DNA from: Streptomyces graminilatus
GTDB lineage: Bacteria > Actinomycetota > Actinomycetes > Streptomycetales > Streptomycetaceae
DNA: 42,899 nucleotides
Direction: 5' to 3'
NCBI RefSeq assembly: GCF_001418565.1
Contig: NZ_LIQQ01000049.1
Coordinates: 149 to 43,047 of the forward strand
Under the pieces are notes generated by a model, which was not told the origin of the DNA, made no database searches, and saw only the letters and a list, made by a program, of their open reading frames with translations. Positions 40,317 to 42,899 of the stretch are shown piece after piece (position 1 is the stretch's first letter; the number at the start of each line of letters is the position of its first letter). The translations under genes and the position numbers were made by a program.

Positions 40317-41987
40317 CTACTCGCCCGACAGCACCGCCTGAGCGGCGTCGCGAGCCTCGTCGGCGCTGTCCGCCGCCCGGGCCGCAGTGGCGGCCCGCTC
40401 GCACTGCGCCAGCGTGTACTTCGCCAGCGACGCCCGCACATAAGGAATCGAGGCCGCACCCATGGAAAGAGAGGTGACACCCAGACCGATCAGCACACAC
40501 GCGAGCAACGGGTCCGACGCCGCCTCACCACAGACCCCACAGCTCTTGCCCTCGGCCCGCGCCGCCTCGGCGGACAACGCGACCAGGTCGAGCAGCGCGG
40601 GCTGCCACGGATCCTGCAGACGGGAGACCGCACCCACCTGACGGTCGGCGGCGAAGGTGTACTGCGCGAGGTCGTTGGTTCCCAGAGACAGGAACTCGAC
40701 CTCCCGCAGGATCGAGCGCGCCCGCAGCGCGGCTGACGGAATCTCCACCATGGCACCGAACTTCGCCCGGAGCCCGGCCTCGCGGCAAGCGTCCGCGAAC
40801 GCCTTGGCATCGGCCCGGTCCGCGACCATCGGAGCCATGACCTCAAGGTGGACGGGCAGCCCCTCCGCGGCCTTCGCGAGCGCCGTCAGTTGCGTACGCA
40901 GCACATCGGGGTGGTCGAGCAGCGTCCGAAGACCGCGCACGCCCAGAGCCGGGTTCGGCTCGTCGGCCGGCGTCAGGAAGTCCAGCGGCTTGTCCGCGCC
41001 CGCGTCGAGCACCCGGACCACGACACGCCCCTCCGGGAACGCCTCAAGAACCTGCCGGTACGCCTCGATCTGCTTTGCCTCGGACGGCGCGTTCTTGCTG
41101 TCGTCCAGAAAGAGGAACTCGGTACGGAAGAGGCCGACACCCTCGGCCCCCGCCTCGACGGCGGCCGGTACGTCCGCGGGCCCGCCGACGTTCGCCAGCA
41201 GTGGCACCTTGTGACCGTCCGAGGTGGCACCCGGCCCGGTCGAGGCTGCCAGCGCCGCCTTGCGCTCGGCCGCTGCCGCCCGCAACTCGGCCTTCTTCTC
41301 CGCACTGGGTTCGACGAAGATCTCCCCGGTGCTGCCGTCCACCGCGATCACCGTGCCCTCGGCGAGCTCACCCGCACCGGGCAACGCCACCACAGCGGGG
41401 ACACCGAGAGCCCGCGCCAGGATCGCGCTGTGGCTGGTCGGCCCGCCTTCCTCGGTGACGAAGCCGAGCACCAGAGTCGGGTCCAGCAGCGCGGTATCGG
41501 CGGGGGCGAGATCGCGGGCGATAAGGACGTACGGCTCGTCACTGTCGGGGACACCGGGCATGGGGACCCCGAGAAGCCGGGCGACGATACGATTCCGCAC
41601 GTCGTCCAGGTCGGCCACACGGCCGGCGAGGTACTCGCCGGCACCCGCCAGGAGAGCGCGATACGCGGCGAACGCGTCGTACACCGCGCGCTCTGCCGTA
41701 CTGCCGACCGCGATACGCCGATCCACGTCCGCCATCAGTTCAGGGTCCTGGGCCATCATGGCCTGCGCCTCAAGCACCGCCTGGGCCTCGCCGCCCGCCA
41801 GATTGCCGCGTGCGTTCAGGTCCGCCGCCACGGCGTCCACGGCCTGGCGGGCACGCCCCTGTTCGCGATCCGCGTCCTCCGCCGGGATCTGCTTCGCAGG
41901 CGGTTCGAGCACCGCCGTTCCCATGTGCCGAACTTCGCCGATCGCCACACCGTGGCTCACGCCGACGCCTCGCAGCGTTGTCACCAT
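40317..41987 (-). CDS. ptsI: PTS enzyme I (phosphoenolpyruvate-protein phosphotransferase)
   Basis: A 556-residue enzyme I that phosphorylates HPr from phosphoenolpyruvate. The active-site His186 lies in EEGGPTSHSAILARALG; the PEP-binding part has VGLFRTEFLFLD, VRVLDAGADKPLDFL, GVRGLRTLLDHP, SLGTNDLAQYTFAADR and the C-terminal Cys motif SCGVCGEAASDPLL. ATG 41987 is preceded by GGAG eight bases upstream; the frame continues upstream without homology. It is 77 bp downstream of crr on the same strand, the crr-ptsI order seen in Streptomyces. HPr is not in the window. Confidence 0.97.
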   Translation of the reverse strand: MVTTLRGVGVSHGVAIGEVRHMGTAVLEPPAKQIPAEDADREQGRARQAVDAVAADLNARGNLAGGEAQAVLEAQAMMAQDPELMADVDRRIAVGSTAERAVYDAFAAYRALLAGAGEYLAGRVADLDDVRNRIVARLLGVPMPGVPDSDEPYVLIARDLAPADTALLDPTLVLGFVTEEGGPTSHSAILARALGVPAVVALPGAGELAEGTVIAVDGSTGEIFVEPSAEKKAELRAAAAERKAALAASTGPGATSDGHKVPLLANVGGPADVPAAVEAGAEGVGLFRTEFLFLDDSKNAPSEAKQIEAYRQVLEAFPEGRVVVRVLDAGADKPLDFLTPADEPNPALGVRGLRTLLDHPDVLRTQLTALAKAAEGLPVHLEVMAPMVADRADAKAFADACREAGLRAKFGAMVEIPSAALRARSILREVEFLSLGTNDLAQYTFAADRQVGAVSRLQDPWQPALLDLVALSAEAARAEGKSCGVCGEAASDPLLACVLIGLGVTSLSMGAASIPYVRASLAKYTLAQCERAATAARAADSADEARDAAQAVLSGE

Positions 41988-42064
41988 CTCACCGTCTCCG
42001 ATAGTGCGGCGGGTCCCGCCGCCGCATTGGGCTTCCTGCTTACGGTCCTGGACCGGGGCTGCGG

Positions 42065-42514
42065 TCACTGCCAGCCGAAGAGGCTGTCACCAGCCTTCAC
42101 GTCGCCGTTCTCCACAAGGCCGGAGAGAGAACCGACGGTGGCTTCGAGTGCCACGATCGGGCACACCGGGGACTTACCGGCGGCTTCCACGGCGGCCGGG
42201 TTCCAGCGCACCACGGCCTGACCACGCGTCACGGTGTCGCCCTTGTTGACGAGCAGCTCGAAGCCCTCACCGTTGAGCTGCACGGTGTCGATACCGAGAT
42301 GGGTGAGTACACCGTGTCCTTCGTCATCGACGACGACAAAGGCATGCGGGTGGAGCGAGACGATGACGCCGGTCACGGGGGCGACGGCCTCCGAGGGCTC
42401 ACGGACGGGGTCGATCGCGGTTCCGGGGCCGACCATGGCCCCGGAGAAGACCGGATCCGGCACGGCGGCCAGTCCGATGGCGCGTCCTGCGAGAGGGGAC
42501 GTCACGGTGGTCAA
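42065..42514 (-). CDS. crr: PTS EIIA(Glc)-type component
   Basis: A 149-residue EIIA of the glucose type. The phosphorylated His72 is in GVLTHLGIDTVQLNG and the helper His57 is in PHAF, the same 15-residue spacing as in the enterobacterial protein. The start is a TTG at 42514, six bases after GGGAGG; this gives TTVTSPLAGRAIG, matching the known N-terminus of streptomycete Crr. It passes phosphate to GlcNAc-type IIBC permeases encoded elsewhere. First gene of crr-ptsI. Its promoter should lie in the A+T-rich patch at about 42560-42640. Confidence 0.95.
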   Translation of the reverse strand: MTTVTSPLAGRAIGLAAVPDPVFSGAMVGPGTAIDPVREPSEAVAPVTGVIVSLHPHAFVVVDDEGHGVLTHLGIDTVQLNGEGFELLVNKGDTVTRGQAVVRWNPAAVEAAGKSPVCPIVALEATVGSLSGLVENGDVKAGDSLFGWQ

Positions 42515-42657
42515 GGGAAGCCTCCCGGGGTGGAGATTCAAACGGGCCGTCGCTGCCTGTTCCCGGACGGCACACTGTTGAGCAGCGTATGTCATATGAA
42601 GTGACGGTTCCGTATGAGAGACGTCGGTTGGCGTCCCTGGAGGGCCGCGCAATCGAT

Positions 42658-42687
42658 TTGCGTCCGCTCCGACGGCCCGTGTACAGT
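42658..42687 (+). promoter_or_regulatory. predicted promoter reading toward the right edge
   Basis: TTGCGT (42658-42663), an 18-base spacer, and TACAGT (42682-42687). It would be the outermost of several promoters driving the rRNA-type leader that begins downstream. The pair is a plain sequence match. Confidence 0.4.
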
Positions 42688-42794
42688 CGTTCTCCTGCCT
42701 GGGGCGGAGCGACGCGATCAAGTGTCCTCGCCCGGCAGCATTCAACTCGTCAGATCCTATCCCGGGGTCCTTTTCGGCATGCCTGCTGAATGGT

Positions 42795-42899
42795 GGTCAG
42801 GGGGACGGAAAAACGCTGATAGAGTTGGAACCGCCGGAAAGGGAAACGCGAAAGCGTAAACCTGGAAAGCACCGAGGGAATCGGAACCGGAAACGGTCT
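42795..42899 (+). promoter_or_regulatory. rRNA-operon promoter/leader-like DNA at the right edge
   Basis: From about 42800 the text has TGATAGAGT (a -10-like block), GGAAAGGGAAACGCGAAAGCG, CCTGGAAAGCACCGAG, and GGAACCGGAAACGGTCT. This closely follows, in order, the repeated promoter/leader of Streptomyces rRNA operons as I remember it, where GGTCTGATAGAGT recurs as the next promoter. The window ends inside it, so 16S rRNA would be expected a few hundred bases further on. No mature rRNA lies within the window. Confidence 0.65.

Noticed and set aside
42614..42859. 81-codon plus-strand frame at the right edge
   Set aside because: It runs through the rRNA-type promoter region with no ribosome-binding site or domain.

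Overview
The window is high-GC actinobacterial DNA, almost certainly a Streptomyces chromosome. The reasons are strong G/C third-position bias, many GTG starts and translationally coupled ATGA/GTGA overlaps, several apparently leaderless genes, a complete conservon (sensor kinase, roadblock, DUF742, GTPase), a crr-ptsI pair of streptomycete type, and a right edge that reads like the promoter/leader region of a Streptomyces rRNA operon.

Layout. 0-2 kb: an FtsK-like membrane ATPase with a broken Walker A motif, in an operon with a 64-residue membrane protein (minus strand). 2-4.2 kb: an ankyrin-repeat protein and a HEAT-like repeat protein. 4.3-7.5 kb: a tightly coupled operon of two GT4-type glycosyltransferases and an SGNH hydrolase. 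7.5-8.7 kb: a microsatellite and tandem-repeat zone containing a frameshifted ankyrin gene. 8.7-11.9 kb: pxpABC (5-oxoprolinase) and a divergent GntR/FCD regulator, with a 17-bp palindrome sitting in the predicted pxp promoter spacer.

12-19.3 kb: the most interesting block, a three-gene MukF-MukE-MukB / JetA-JetB-JetC-like SMC operon. It has no JetD/MksG nuclease gene next to it. Its promoter matches the actinobacterial DNA-damage (RecA-independent, PafBC-type) motif and the first gene appears leaderless. The SMC carries Asp-Asn instead of Asp-Glu at Walker B.

19.3-22.6 kb: an APC permease and an aldehyde dehydrogenase, probably uptake and oxidation of an amine/aldehyde-generating substrate. 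22.8-23.4 kb: a small membrane protein. 23.8-28.5 kb: the conservon, closed by a strong terminator hairpin. 28.7-30.2 kb: glycerol kinase. 30.6-32.2 kb: a degenerate EAL-CBS-GGDEF protein. 32.3-34.0 kb: a thiolase-like protein coupled to a DUF35 Zn-ribbon/OB-fold partner. 34.2-34.7 kb: a Zn-ribbon NUDIX hydrolase. 34.7-37.1 kb: a GH31 glycosidase. 37.3-39.2 kb: acetoacetyl-CoA synthetase. 39.3-40.2 kb: an unknown protein with a second damage-type promoter match. 40.3-42.5 kb: crr-ptsI, the general PTS components. 42.6-42.9 kb: rRNA-operon-like promoter DNA.

The regions work as separate modules: cell-envelope glycosylation, 5-oxoproline salvage, a candidate chromosome/defence SMC complex, a signalling conservon, and carbon entry (PTS, glycerol kinase, ketone-body activation). 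All functional statements come from reading motifs and gene order; no database search was run.
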